64,000 nt of DNA from Bordetella sp. H567 (GTDB taxonomy: Bacteria > Pseudomonadota > Gammaproteobacteria > Burkholderiales > Burkholderiaceae_B), in the NCBI RefSeq assembly GCF_001704295.1, contig NZ_CP012334.1, positions 5,282,084 through 5,346,083 of the forward strand, read 5' to 3'. Positions 19,689 through 28,449 of the stretch are shown piece after piece (position 1 is the stretch's first letter; each line of letters opens with the position of its first letter). A program made the translations under genes and the position numbers. The notes beneath the pieces were generated by a model. The model was given only the letters and a program-made list of their open reading frames with translations. It did no database searches and had not been told where the DNA came from.

Positions 19689-20545
19689 GGCAATTCGAGC
19701 TCCGCCAGCAAGGGTGAATGGTCCGACAGCTTGGCCCAGGCACGTCCGCGCAGCACGCGGGCGCTGCGCACGCCAAAGCCGCGCTGGTAGATGCGATCCA
19801 GGCGAAACCAGGGGAACACCGCCGGAAAGGTGCGCGGCGGTCGCACGTCCCGATAATTGCCCTGCATGGTCAGCTGATTGGTGCGTTCCAGCATGGCCAG
19901 GCTGTTGGGCACGCCGCGCAGCACGTTGCTGAGCCGGCGCATGCTTTCGCGCAGGCGCGGGCCTTCGCCGCCGACCAGCTTGGGCGCGTGCGAGAACACT
20001 TCGTAGACGCCCAGCCGCTGGACGAACAAAGGCGCCAGCCTGTCGTTCCAATCGTTGAAGTCACCCGCGATCACCATGGGCGCGCCCGCCGGCACCATGC
20101 GGTCGATGCGATCGACCAGCGCTTGTATCTGCCGTGTACGGCTGCCGGCGAACAGGCCCAGGTGCACCACGAAGCAATGCACCTCGTGGTTGCCGACTTC
20201 CACCGTGGCGTGCAGCAGCCCGCGCTGTTCCAGGCGGTGATCCGAGATGTCCTGGTTTTCGTGTTCCAGGATGGGATAGCGCGACAGCAGCGCGTTGCCG
20301 TGGTCGCTCTGGTTGCGTATGGCGTTGCGGCCGTAGCACATGTCCATGTGCAGGGCCGCCGCCAGCGACATGTGCTGGGCATCCAGCACGCCGCGGCTTT
20401 CGTTGCGGCCCTGGACTTCCTGCAGGAAGACCAGGTCGGGGCGCAGCCCATACAGTCCCAGGCGCAGCTCTTTCAGGGAGTCCCGCGCGCCGAGCGCGGA
20501 ACGACCCTTGTGGATGTTGTAGCTGACGACGCGCAGGATGGACAT
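19685..20545 (-). CDS. Endonuclease/exonuclease/phosphatase family protein (YbhP-like)
   Basis: A 286-residue protein of the DNase I/exonuclease III fold. Visible motifs are VVSYNIHKG at the N terminus, FLQEVQGRNE, VHLGLFAGSR, VIAGDFNDWN and SDHSPLLAELELP at the C terminus, which together provide the metal and catalytic residues. Pairing with a ClsB-type synthase suggests a role in phospholipid metabolism, but the substrate is not established. It starts 20 bp after the aspS stop and probably belongs to the aspS transcription unit. Confidence 0.9.
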   Translation of the reverse strand: MSILRVVSYNIHKGRSALGARDSLKELRLGLYGLRPDLVFLQEVQGRNESRGVLDAQHMSLAAALHMDMCYGRNAIRNQSDHGNALLSRYPILEHENQDISDHRLEQRGLLHATVEVGNHEVHCFVVHLGLFAGSRTRQIQALVDRIDRMVPAGAPMVIAGDFNDWNDRLAPLFVQRLGVYEVFSHAPKLVGGEGPRLRESMRRLSNVLRGVPNSLAMLERTNQLTMQGNYRDVRPPRTFPAVFPWFRLDRIYQRGFGVRSARVLRGRAWAKLSDHSPLLAELELP

Positions 20546-20565
20546 GGCCCGACCTTAGCGCAAGG

Positions 20566-22353
20566 TCATTTCGCTTCGGCGTTGCGCAAGCGGATGTGCA
20601 GTTCGCGCAACTGCTTTTCGTCCACCGGCGAAGGCGCCTGCGTGAGTAGATCCTGCGCACGCTGCGTCTTGGGGAAGGCGATCACGTCGCGGATCGACTC
20701 GGCGCCGGTCATCATGGTGACGATGCGGTCCAGGCCGAAGGCGATGCCGCCGTGCGGGGGCGCGCCGTACTGCAGCGCGTCCAGCAGGAAGCCGAACTTC
20801 TGCCGCGCTTCTTCCGCGTTGATCTTCAGGGCGCGGAACACCTTGCTCTGCACTTCCTCGCGATGGATACGAACCGAGCCGCCGCCGATTTCCCAGCCGT
20901 TCAGCACCATGTCGTAGGCCTTGGCGTAGGCCTTGATGGGATCGGTTTGCAGGAAGTCCTCGTGGCCGTCCTTGGGGCTGGTGAAGGGATGGTGCGCGGC
21001 GGTGTAGCGGCCTTCCTCCTCGTCGTACTCGAACATCGGGAAGTCGATGACCCACAGCGGACGCCAGCCCGGCGTGAACAGTCCGGACTGCTTGCCGAAT
21101 TCGCTATGGCCGATCTTCACGCGCAGCGCGCCGATCGAATCGTTGACGACCTTTTCCTTGTCCGCGCCAAAGAAAATGATGTCGCCGTCCTGGGCACCCG
21201 TGCGCTTGAGCAGTTCGGCCAGCGCGGCGTCGTGGATGTTCTTGACGATGGGCGATTGCAGGCCTTCACGGCCCTTGGCGGCTTCGTTGACCTTGATCCA
21301 GGCCAGTCCCTTGGCGCCGTAGATGCCGACGAACTGCGTATAGCCGTCGATTTCGCTGCGCGAGAGCGCACCGCCGCCCGGCACGCGCAGGGCCACCACG
21401 CGGCTGCCCGGCGCCGCGGCGGCCGCCGCGAAGACCTTGAAATCGACGTCGCGCATGATGTCGCTGATGTCGGTGAACTCCAGCGACACGCGCAGGTCGG
21501 GCTTGTCCGAGCCGTACCGGCGCATGGCCTCCGTCCAGGTCATGCTGGGGAAAGGCTGCGGCAGGTCGACGTCCTGCACCACCTTGAAGACGTGGCGGAT
21601 CATGCTTTCGAAGATCTCGCGTATCTCCACTTCGTTCAGGAAGGAGGTCTCGCAATCGATCTGGGTGAATTCCGGCTGGCGGTCGGCGCGCAGGTCTTCG
21701 TCGCGGAAGCACTTGGTGATCTGGTAGTAGCGATCGAAGCCCGAGACCATCAGCATCTGCTTGAACAGCTGCGGCGACTGCGGCAGCGCGAAGAACTGGC
21801 CCGCGTTCACGCGCGACGGCACCAGGTAATCGCGCGCGCCTTCAGGCGTGCTCTTGGTCAGCATGGGCGTTTCGATATCGATGAAGCCCAGGGAATCCAG
21901 GAACTTGCGCACTTCGATGGAGACGCGATAGCGCAGCATCAGGTTGCGCTGCATCTGCGGCCGGCGCAGGTCCAGCACCCGGTGCGTCAGGCGCGTGGTT
22001 TCCGACAGGTTGTCGTCGTCCAGCTGGAAGGGCGGCGTGACCGAAGGGTTGAGGATTTCCACTTCCTTGCACAGCACTTCCACTTCGCCGGAGGCCAGTT
22101 CGGCGTTGGCCGTGCCTTCGGGACGCAGGCGCACCAGGCCGGTGACGCGGATGCAGAACTCGTTGCGCAGGCGCTCGGCGGTGGCGAAGGCGGCATTGTC
22201 GGGGTCGAAAACGATCTGCGCCAGACCGGCGCGGTCGCGCAGGTCGATGAAGATGACCCCGCCGTGGTCGCGGCGGCGGTTTACCCAGCCGTACAGGGTA
22301 ACGGTCTGACCGAGGTGGTCACGGCAAACCTGGCCGGTGTAGCAGGTACGCAT
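20566..22353 (-). CDS. aspS: Aspartyl-tRNA synthetase
   Basis: A 595-residue class II synthetase with an N-terminal anticodon-binding OB fold ([12 protein letters not shown]), the class II core and the bacterial GAD insertion. Motif 2 and the substrate pocket are visible in [20 protein letters not shown], and motif 3 in [10 protein letters not shown]. It charges tRNA-Asp; many proteobacterial enzymes of this group also act on tRNA-Asn, which cannot be judged here. The start at 22353 gives the standard N terminus. Confidence 0.98.
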   Translation of the reverse strand: MRTCYTGQVCRDHLGQTVTLYGWVNRRRDHGGVIFIDLRDRAGLAQIVFDPDNAAFATAERLRNEFCIRVTGLVRLRPEGTANAELASGEVEVLCKEVEILNPSVTPPFQLDDDNLSETTRLTHRVLDLRRPQMQRNLMLRYRVSIEVRKFLDSLGFIDIETPMLTKSTPEGARDYLVPSRVNAGQFFALPQSPQLFKQMLMVSGFDRYYQITKCFRDEDLRADRQPEFTQIDCETSFLNEVEIREIFESMIRHVFKVVQDVDLPQPFPSMTWTEAMRRYGSDKPDLRVSLEFTDISDIMRDVDFKVFAAAAAAPGSRVVALRVPGGGALSRSEIDGYTQFVGIYGAKGLAWIKVNEAAKGREGLQSPIVKNIHDAALAELLKRTGAQDGDIIFFGADKEKVVNDSIGALRVKIGHSEFGKQSGLFTPGWRPLWVIDFPMFEYDEEEGRYTAAHHPFTSPKDGHEDFLQTDPIKAYAKAYDMVLNGWEIGGGSVRIHREEVQSKVFRALKINAEEARQKFGFLLDALQYGAPPHGGIAFGLDRIVTMMTGAESIRDVIAFPKTQRAQDLLTQAPSPVDEKQLRELHIRLRNAEAK

Positions 22354-22445
22354 TGCGGGATGACTCCGTTTCTACTTTGTTGGGGCGCCTTGGAGCGTCA
22401 CGATAATGGATCGAAGGGCGGGCCGCATGCCCGCCCGGATTGTCT

Positions 22446-23108
22446 TCAGGGGGCGTTCTCTCCGCGCTGGCGTACACCCGGCGCGGTGGGTATTTCAGTG
22501 GGCCGGCCCACGGGGACCGGCGGGGGCGGTGCCACCACCCCCATGGAAACCACGTATTTCAGGGCGGAGTCCACGCTCATCTGCAGATCGACGACTTCGG
22601 TGCGCGGCATCATCAGGAAGAATCCGGAGGTCGGATTGGGCGTGGTGGGCACGTAGACGCTGACGTGGTCGCCAGGCAGGTGCGTGGCCACTTCGCCGCT
22701 GGGCGTGCCCGTCAGGAAGGCGATGGTCCAGGAGCCCTGGCGCGGGTACTGCACCAGCACCGCCTGGCGGAATGCCTGCCCGTTGGGCGCCAGCACGGTG
22801 TCGCTGACCTGCTTGACCGAGTTGTAGATCGAACGCACCAGCGGGATGCGGCCCAGCAGCTTTTCCCACTGCTCGAGCATGGTTCGGCCCAGCAGGTTGG
22901 CGGCGAAGACGCCCGTGAGCAGCACGACCACGATGACCAGCACGAAGCGAAAGCCGGGGATATCCACCCCGAATAGCGACTGGGCCGACAGAAAGCCCGG
23001 CACGAAGCCTTCGAGCGTGGCGATCAGCACGCCCAGCACCCAGACGGTAATCACCAGCGGCACCCAGATCAGGAGGCCGGTGATGAAGTACTTCTTGAAG
23101 ATGCGCAT
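22446..23108 (-). CDS. DUF502 family membrane protein
   Basis: A 220-residue protein with two hydrophobic segments near the N terminus (ITGLLIWVPLVITVWVLG and FVLVIVVVLLTGVFAANLL) and a soluble C-terminal part, as in the DUF502 family. The function of the family is not established. It lies between fmdB-like and aspS genes, a grouping common in betaproteobacteria. The ATG at 23108 gives the family N terminus MRIFKKYF; an in-frame ATG at 23114 is possible. The frame extended further 5' overlaps fmdB and is not coding. Confidence 0.88.
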   Translation of the reverse strand: MRIFKKYFITGLLIWVPLVITVWVLGVLIATLEGFVPGFLSAQSLFGVDIPGFRFVLVIVVVLLTGVFAANLLGRTMLEQWEKLLGRIPLVRSIYNSVKQVSDTVLAPNGQAFRQAVLVQYPRQGSWTIAFLTGTPSGEVATHLPGDHVSVYVPTTPNPTSGFFLMMPRTEVVDLQMSVDSALKYVVSMGVVAPPPPVPVGRPTEIPTAPGVRQRGENAP

Positions 23109-23124
23109 CGCCATGGCGGCTGGA

Positions 23125-23463
23125 TCAGGAAGTCGCCGCGGGCGGCGCGGCAGGCGCGGCGGCGGCGGCCGTCGTCCCCCCGGCGTCGCCCGATTTGGCC
23201 GCGCCGCCGTCGGCGGCGGCGCCCCCGGCGTCGGGCTTGGCTTCGCTCTTGGCGCCGGCGGGCGCGCCACCGCCGCTGCCATTGTTGCGGAAATCAGTGA
23301 CGTACCAGCCGGAGCCCTTCAGCTGGAAACCAGCCGCGGTCACCTGCTTGGAGAACGTGCTGGCGCCGCACTCGGGGCATACCGTCAGCGGGGCGTCGGA
23401 GATTTTTTGCAGCACATCCTTGGCATGGCCACAGCTGCTGCACTTGTAAGCGTAGATAGGCAT
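23125..23463 (-). CDS. FmdB-family zinc ribbon protein
   Basis: A 112-residue protein. Residues 1-45 form a zinc ribbon with cysteines 8, 11, 29 and 32 (CSSC and CPEC), the FmdB/CxxC_CxxC_SSSS pattern. Residues from about 60 onward are an alanine/glycine/proline-rich tail of low complexity, which is likely disordered. These proteins are small putative regulators without a settled function. It is 16 bp upstream of the DUF502 gene and probably in its operon. Confidence 0.9.
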   Translation of the reverse strand: MPIYAYKCSSCGHAKDVLQKISDAPLTVCPECGASTFSKQVTAAGFQLKGSGWYVTDFRNNGSGGGAPAGAKSEAKPDAGGAAADGGAAKSGDAGGTTAAAAAPAAPPAATS

Positions 23464-23712
23464 TCAGTCCACTCCCAGGCCCGCCGGCACGAAAGAACCC
23501 GCTCACGGGCGCCCTTTCGGAAGAAACGGGACGCAGCAGGAGCGGGACCGGCAAAAATACGGGAAAGTCTTGAATTTTAGCGGGTTTTTGTCTCAGGGCC
23601 GTTAACCCCGGGCGGAGCCGCGCGCCGGCTGGGCCGGCCAGGCGCGGCGGGCCGCGACGGCCGGCGGCCGCCGTGCAGCGGCGGCGCCCCCGCCGCGTCG
23701 CGCCCGGCGCCG

Positions 23713-24978
23713 CTACACCGGCAGGAGGAACATGCCGGCCGCCACCAGCGTGGGCAGCAGCGCCGACACGAACAGCCGCCCGGCGGCGATGCTGCCGTCG
23801 GGAAAATGGTTCTTCAGGATGGCGTAGCCGGCCGGATTGGGCGCGTTGGCGATAACGGTAAGGCCGCCGCCGGTCACCGCGCCGGCCACCAGCATATAGC
23901 GCCAGGTCTCGCTGCTGCCCTGCACCAGCGATCCCAGGTAGGTCAGGGCCGCGTTGTCCGTAACCGCCGTCAGGGCCATCGCGCCCCAGAACAGCAGGGT
24001 GGGCGGCAGGTCGCCCAGCAGATCCTGCAGCCACCACCTCTGCAGGCCGCCCAGCACGACCAGGCCGGCCAGGAAGAAGCCCACCATCAGCCCTTCCTTG
24101 ATCATCAGGCGGTTCTGGTGGCGCTTGTAGGCTTCCGTGAAGCCGATGAACATCATCAGCAGGCCCAGGAAAATGGCGGGATGGTGGGCGTTCAGGACGA
24201 CGCCAACCAGGAAGACCAGGTGCACGGCGATGACGACCAGCGGCACCGGGGCACGGCCGTTGTCGCGGGCAGGCGCTTCCTTGGCGGCGCCGCGCAGGAC
24301 GTCCCGGCAGACGAAGGTGAGCACGCCCGCGTTGATGAAGACCGCCACGGCCGCGCGCCAGCCGAAATGCGTCGCCATATGGGCGGCATCCCAGCCGAAG
24401 GTTGAGGCCACCATCAGGACCGGCGGCGCGGCGTAGGAAGTCAGCACGCCACCGATGGACACATTGACGAAGAGCACGCCCAGGGTCAGGTATTTGAAGC
24501 CGGCGCGGCCGCTGGTACGGAAATAGGCGTCGCGCAACAGGATGGCCGCCAGCGTCATGGCGGCCGGCTCGGTAATGAAGGAGCCGGCCAGCGGAACCAG
24601 GGACAGCACGACCAGGTAGGTGCTGACCTCGTCCCGCATGGGCAGGATGCGCGCGATGGCGCGCACGACGGTGTCGACGAATTCCAGGATGGGCCGGCTG
24701 GCCGCCACGACCATGATGACGAAGACGAACAGCGGCTCCGTGAAATTGCGCGTGTCCATGTATTCGATCGCCTTGCCGGAGCCACCCAGCAGCGCCAAGC
24801 ACACGATAAGGACGAAGGCCCACACGCCAAAGACCGCCTCGACTTCGGCCAGCATGTGCCAGACGCCGGCGTGGGGCCCGTTGCGATTGGCCAGGCGCGC
24901 GAAGAAGGGGACCGAAAACGTATGCAGGACGGCGACGGCGAACAGCAGGGTGGCGATCAGTTCGATCGGGGTAGGCAT
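23713..24978 (-). CDS. Putative Na+/H+ antiporter family membrane protein
   Basis: A 421-residue protein with about eleven hydrophobic segments. The sequence is of the putative Na+/H+ antiporter family related to the ion-transporter superfamily, with conserved stretches SFITEPAAMTLAAILL, GGVLTSYAAPPVLMVA and ALTAVTDNAALTYLGSLV. The TEPAA and TDNA turns resemble re-entrant loops of such carriers. The transported ion is assigned by family only. It is a single gene divergent from the CaiB operon. Confidence 0.8.
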   Translation of the reverse strand: MPTPIELIATLLFAVAVLHTFSVPFFARLANRNGPHAGVWHMLAEVEAVFGVWAFVLIVCLALLGGSGKAIEYMDTRNFTEPLFVFVIMVVAASRPILEFVDTVVRAIARILPMRDEVSTYLVVLSLVPLAGSFITEPAAMTLAAILLRDAYFRTSGRAGFKYLTLGVLFVNVSIGGVLTSYAAPPVLMVASTFGWDAAHMATHFGWRAAVAVFINAGVLTFVCRDVLRGAAKEAPARDNGRAPVPLVVIAVHLVFLVGVVLNAHHPAIFLGLLMMFIGFTEAYKRHQNRLMIKEGLMVGFFLAGLVVLGGLQRWWLQDLLGDLPPTLLFWGAMALTAVTDNAALTYLGSLVQGSSETWRYMLVAGAVTGGGLTVIANAPNPAGYAILKNHFPDGSIAAGRLFVSALLPTLVAAGMFLLPV

Positions 24979-25140
24979 GCGGTGGGGTCCCTTATATATG
25001 TTGTCGGCGACGGCGGCGGGCAGGGGCGGCGTCGCGGTGCGTTGCTTGTGCGGGCGTTGGGCGACTATACCGAATTTGTCGCCGCCCTTAGGCTCATCGA
25101 GCGTTGAATCGGCCAGGCGAAACCCTTCCCAACTGCCCTA

Positions 25141-25169
25141 TTGACCTACGGTTGAACGCCCATTAATGT
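25141..25169 (+). promoter_or_regulatory. Predicted sigma-70 promoter of the CaiB/HMGL-like operon
   Basis: TTGACC at 25141-25146 and TAATGT at 25164-25169 are separated by exactly 17 bp. The ATG of the first gene is 30 bp beyond the -10 box and its AAAGGAGA ribosome binding site lies in between, so the transcript would have a very short leader. The same arrangement is seen at 28304-28332. Confidence 0.7.
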
Positions 25170-25186
25170 ACGTACAAACGCACATT
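25165..25186. promoter_or_regulatory. Predicted GntR operator overlapping the -10 box
   Basis: Imperfect 22-bp palindrome of the form AATGT-n-CGT-n4-ACG-n-ACATT (16 of 22 positions symmetric). It covers most of the -10 box and the likely transcription start. The core TGTACGTACAAACGCACATT recurs exactly at the second operon's promoter next to the gntR gene, which is the main reason to call it an operator; binding at this position would repress. Confidence 0.75.
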
Positions 25187-25199
25187 AAAGGAGACACCC

Positions 25200-26483
25200 A
25201 TGGCTGGCTCGGCAGGCATGGCGGGCGCGTTGGCGGGCGTGAAGGTGCTGGACTTGTCCAACTTCCTGGCCGCCCCGATGAGCGCGATGTTCCTGGCGGA
25301 CTTCGGCGCGGACGTGCTGAAGGTGGAGCGTCCGGGCAAGGGCGACGAAGTGCGCTACTGGGGCGAAAACAAGGATGGCGTCGGCCTTTACTACAAGGTC
25401 ATCAACCGCAACAAGAAATCCGTGACCCTGGACCTGCATACGCCCCTGGGCGTGGACGCGGTGAAGCGGCTGGCGGCCGATGTGGACATCGTCATCGAGA
25501 ACTACCGCACCGGGACGCTGGAGAAATGGGGCCTGGGCTACGACACGCTGAAGGAAATCAATCCCGGCCTGATCATGCTGCGCATCACGGGCTTCGGGCA
25601 GACCGGGCCTTATCGCGACCGGCCCGGCTTCGGCACGCTGGCCGAGGCCTATGCCGGCTACGCGCAGATCAGCGGCCATCCCGATGGCCCGCCCCTATTG
25701 CCGGGGTTCGGGCTGGCGGATTCGACCACCGGCTTGATGGCGGCCTTCCTGGCCATGGTGGCCCTGGCGGAAAAGCGCCGCAGCGGACGCGGCCAGTACG
25801 TGGACCTGGCGATCTACGAAACGCTGCTGACGCTCATCGGGCCGCACGTCATCAATTTCGACCAGCTGGGCATCGTGCAGCGGCGCGAAGGCAGCCGCCT
25901 GCCCTTCACGGCGCCGCGCAATACCTATCGCACGCGCGACGATAAATGGGTGACGGTGGGCGGCAGCGCGCAGTCGGCCTTCATCAACATTTGCGATACG
26001 CTGGGGGTGCCGGAACTGGTCCATGACCCGCGCTTTGCCGATAACCGCCAGCGGCTGCGCCATGTGCAGGCGCTGGACGAGGCGCTGCAGGCGGCGATCG
26101 CCCGCTTCGACCTGGACGACCTGCTCGCGCGGTCGGCCGAGCGGCGCTGCACCATGTCGCCGGTGAATGACGTCGCGCAGATCTTCGCCGACCCGCATAT
26201 CCGCGAACGCGGCAATATCCGCGCCGTGTACGACGATGAACTGGGCTGCGAACTGCGCATGCAGGACGTGGTGGGCAAGCTGTCGGCATCGCCCGGCGCG
26301 ATCCGCCATGCCGGGCCGCGCCTGGGGCAGCACAACCGGGAGATCCTGGTGGAACGCCTGGGCTATGGCGAAGAGGAGCTCGCGCGGGCGGGCATCCTGC
26401 TGGAGGATAGTGATGGCTCGACCGGTGCGGCCGGCATGGCCGATGCGGATCGCGCGGACACGCCCGCCGGCCCGCGGACGTGA
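25200..26483 (+). CDS. CaiB/BaiF family CoA-transferase (class III)
   Basis: A 427-residue class III CoA-transferase, which moves CoA from a donor thioester to a carboxylic acid. Family signatures are KVLDLSNFLAAPM at the N terminus, ENYRTGTLEKWGLGY, GFGQTGPYRDRPGF, and LADSTTG, where Asp174 aligns with the catalytic aspartate of formyl-CoA transferase. It is the first gene of a two-gene operon with the HMG-CoA-lyase-like protein. The acid activated is not known; a hydroxy- or branched dicarboxylate would fit the nearby lyases. Confidence 0.92.
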   Translation: MAGSAGMAGALAGVKVLDLSNFLAAPMSAMFLADFGADVLKVERPGKGDEVRYWGENKDGVGLYYKVINRNKKSVTLDLHTPLGVDAVKRLAADVDIVIENYRTGTLEKWGLGYDTLKEINPGLIMLRITGFGQTGPYRDRPGFGTLAEAYAGYAQISGHPDGPPLLPGFGLADSTTGLMAAFLAMVALAEKRRSGRGQYVDLAIYETLLTLIGPHVINFDQLGIVQRREGSRLPFTAPRNTYRTRDDKWVTVGGSAQSAFINICDTLGVPELVHDPRFADNRQRLRHVQALDEALQAAIARFDLDDLLARSAERRCTMSPVNDVAQIFADPHIRERGNIRAVYDDELGCELRMQDVVGKLSASPGAIRHAGPRLGQHNREILVERLGYGEEELARAGILLEDSDGSTGAAGMADADRADTPAGPRT

Positions 26484-26495
26484 GCGGAGGCGGCG

Positions 26496-27449
26496 ATGCG
26501 GCTACCGGAACAGATCGATATCGTGGAAGTCGGCCCGCGCGACGGCCTGCAGAGCTTGCGCAAATGGGTGCCGACGGAAGACAAGGTGCGCATGGTGGAC
26601 CGCCTGTCGCAAGCGGGCTTTCCCGTGATCGAGGTAACAGGCTTCGTTCATCCGCGCGTGATCCCCAACCTGCGGGACGCGGAGGCCGTGTGCGAGCGCA
26701 TCGCGCGGCGCCCCGGCGTGGTCTACCGGGGACTGGCGCCGAACGCACGCGGGGCGGAGCGGGCGGCGGCGGCGCGTGTGGACGAGGTGGTCGGGCTGAC
26801 CATCGCCAGCGCGGCCTACCTGAAGAAAAATCAGAACATGACGCCGGAACAGGCCAGCACGCAGGCGACCGAGGCCTTCCGCATCGCCGACGCGAAGGGC
26901 CTGCGCTACGTCCTGGCCATCGGCATGGCCCTCTGGTGTCCCTATGAAGGCGTGATTCCGCAGGAGCGCGTGACGGCGATGGTGGGCCGGTTTCGCGACG
27001 CGGGCATCCGCCGCATGTACCTGGCCGGCTCCGTCGGCCTGGAAGACCCCCGGCATGTGAACGAGCTTTTCACGCGCCTGCACGACCGCTATCCCGACCT
27101 GGAACTGGGATTCCACGTGCACAACCTGGGCGGCATGGCCACGGCCAATATGCTGGCGGCCCTGGACGCCGGCGCGGCATGGCTGGAAGGCGCGATCTGC
27201 GGCATCGGCGGCGGCATCGCCATGCCCGAGACCCTGGGCGCGGTGGGGAACTTCCCGAGCGAGGACATGGCGCGCATGATGGCGCTGATGGGCCTGGATA
27301 CCGGCCTGGACCCGGAAGCCGTGCTGGAGGCGGCGCAGGACATCGCCCGGCTGCTGGAGATACCGCCGCGCAGCCATTCCATGCACGCCAGCACGCGCGA
27401 GGCGGTCATGCGGTGGGGACGCGAGCACCCTCACGAGCATCCCGAATGA
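26496..27449 (+). CDS. HMG-CoA lyase-like protein lacking the usual catalytic cysteine
   Basis: A 317-residue DRE-TIM metallolyase close to hydroxymethylglutaryl-CoA lyase. The substrate/metal residues are present: VGPRDGLQ (Arg15, Asp16, Gln19), HVH (207-209) and the asparagine of GNFPSED (Asn252). The mobile-loop signature, GGCPYA in true HMG-CoA lyases, reads GIGGGIAMPE (236-245), so the catalytic cysteine position is glycine. It may therefore cleave a different 3-hydroxyacyl-CoA, or use another residue. It starts 12 bp after the CoA-transferase gene and converges on gntR. Confidence 0.88.
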   Translation: MRLPEQIDIVEVGPRDGLQSLRKWVPTEDKVRMVDRLSQAGFPVIEVTGFVHPRVIPNLRDAEAVCERIARRPGVVYRGLAPNARGAERAAAARVDEVVGLTIASAAYLKKNQNMTPEQASTQATEAFRIADAKGLRYVLAIGMALWCPYEGVIPQERVTAMVGRFRDAGIRRMYLAGSVGLEDPRHVNELFTRLHDRYPDLELGFHVHNLGGMATANMLAALDAGAAWLEGAICGIGGGIAMPETLGAVGNFPSEDMARMMALMGLDTGLDPEAVLEAAQDIARLLEIPPRSHSMHASTREAVMRWGREHPHEHPE

Positions 27450-27478
27450 ACGTGCGCGGGCTGGCGGCGCGTGGCGAT

Positions 27479-28267
27479 TCACTCCTCCGCGCTGTGCGCG
27501 CGGAACCGCGTGCTCTGGGTATAGCGGCCGCTGGGATAATGGCCGATGCCGACTTCGACGATGACGCCCTGCTTGTCCAGGTAGGACCGCGAGATGCGCA
27601 GGGCGGCCTGGCCGGCCTCGGCCCTCAGGGCGTGCGCCATTTCCGGCGTCAATTGCGCGGCGGTGATTTCCTGCAGGACTTCCACGATGCGCACGCCGTA
27701 CCGTTCCTCCACCAGCGAATAGATGGGACGCTTGATGACGCGCGCCCGCCCGATGGCGCCCGCATACTCGGGACGCAGATAGGCTTGCAGATAGCACAGC
27801 GGCGTGGCGCCGCCGGGCACCTTGCGCACGATGTTGGTTTCCGACCAGGCCTGGCCCGGCGCGCAGTGCAGCAGTTCCGCGAAGCCGGCGTCGGCGACGA
27901 TTTCGCGGCGCGACTTGACGTGCATTTCGGTGGCATCGACGAACTGCAGCAGGTCGGAGATATTGTGGATACCGCTGAAGAAACGCGGCGATTCCGGCCG
28001 CGCGCGCACCTTGGTGCCGATACCGGGCCGCGACCACAGCAGCCCGTCTTCCTTGAGCTCGCGCAGCGCCTGCCTCACGGTATGGCGGCTGACGCCGTAG
28101 CGCTGCGCCAGTTCGCCCTCGGTGGGCAAGGTGCTGCCGATCGCATAGCGGCCGCCATGGATGTCGCTCGCCAGCGTCTTGGCCAGGGCGACATACAGCG
28201 GATTGCGACCGCCGGCGAGCGCGCCGGTGTAGGGAAAGGCATCCGCGGAAGAAGGTGTGGAGTGCAT
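27479..28267 (-). CDS. GntR-family transcriptional regulator (HutC/UTRA type)
   Basis: A 262-residue regulator. Residues about 25-95 are a GntR winged helix (IGSTLPTEGELAQRYGVSRH and TVRQALRELKEDGLLWSRPG), and the rest is a UTRA ligand-binding domain ending in ISRSYLDKQGVIVEVGIGHYPSGRY. HutC-type regulators usually bind a pathway metabolite and leave DNA on binding. The start at 28267 gives a normal N terminus; the frame extended upstream crosses the promoter region. Predicted operators at 25165 and 28328 flank its locus, so it likely controls both catabolic operons. Confidence 0.93.
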   Translation of the reverse strand: MHSTPSSADAFPYTGALAGGRNPLYVALAKTLASDIHGGRYAIGSTLPTEGELAQRYGVSRHTVRQALRELKEDGLLWSRPGIGTKVRARPESPRFFSGIHNISDLLQFVDATEMHVKSRREIVADAGFAELLHCAPGQAWSETNIVRKVPGGATPLCYLQAYLRPEYAGAIGRARVIKRPIYSLVEERYGVRIVEVLQEITAAQLTPEMAHALRAEAGQAALRISRSYLDKQGVIVEVGIGHYPSGRYTQSTRFRAHSAEE

Positions 28268-28303
28268 CGGATCGGCAAAAAGGTGGATGGTAAACGCCCC
28301 GTG

Positions 28304-28332
28304 TTGACAGGCGCCAGACCGGCTCGTATTGT
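28304..28332 (+). promoter_or_regulatory. Predicted sigma-70 promoter of the CitE/CaiB/Liv operon
   Basis: TTGACA at 28304-28309 and TATTGT at 28327-28332 are separated by 17 bp, a strong consensus-like promoter on the plus strand. It sits between the divergent gntR gene and the first CitE gene at 28450. The leader would be about 110 nt. The predicted operator overlaps the -10 box in the same register as at the other operon. Confidence 0.75.
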
Positions 28333-28349
28333 ACGTACAAACGCACATT
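28328..28349. promoter_or_regulatory. Predicted GntR operator at the main catabolic operon
   Basis: Second copy of the imperfect palindrome found at 25165-25186, identical over TGTACGTACAAACGCACATT and differing only in the second base of the left arm. It overlaps the -10 box of the plus-strand promoter and lies 60 bp upstream of the gntR start, so it could also mediate autoregulation. Two identical 20-mers placed identically relative to two promoters are hard to explain by chance. Confidence 0.8.
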
Positions 28350-28449
28350 AACGACAAACGATGCGGCACAGGATGGAGACGCGGATACCGGCCTTGCACC
28401 TGCACCCGGACTCCGTTGCGGTTCCCCGCCCGCACCGAAGGGAATTTGC

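Noticed and set aside
20752-22656. Plus-strand open frame of about 630 codons
   Set aside because: Antisense to aspS, with no protein-like features; aspS has all class II synthetase motifs.
26502-28435. Long minus-strand frame and 5' extension across the HMGL-like and gntR region
   Set aside because: Opposite the HMGL-like gene it has shadow composition, and above 28267 it crosses the predicted promoter and operator.
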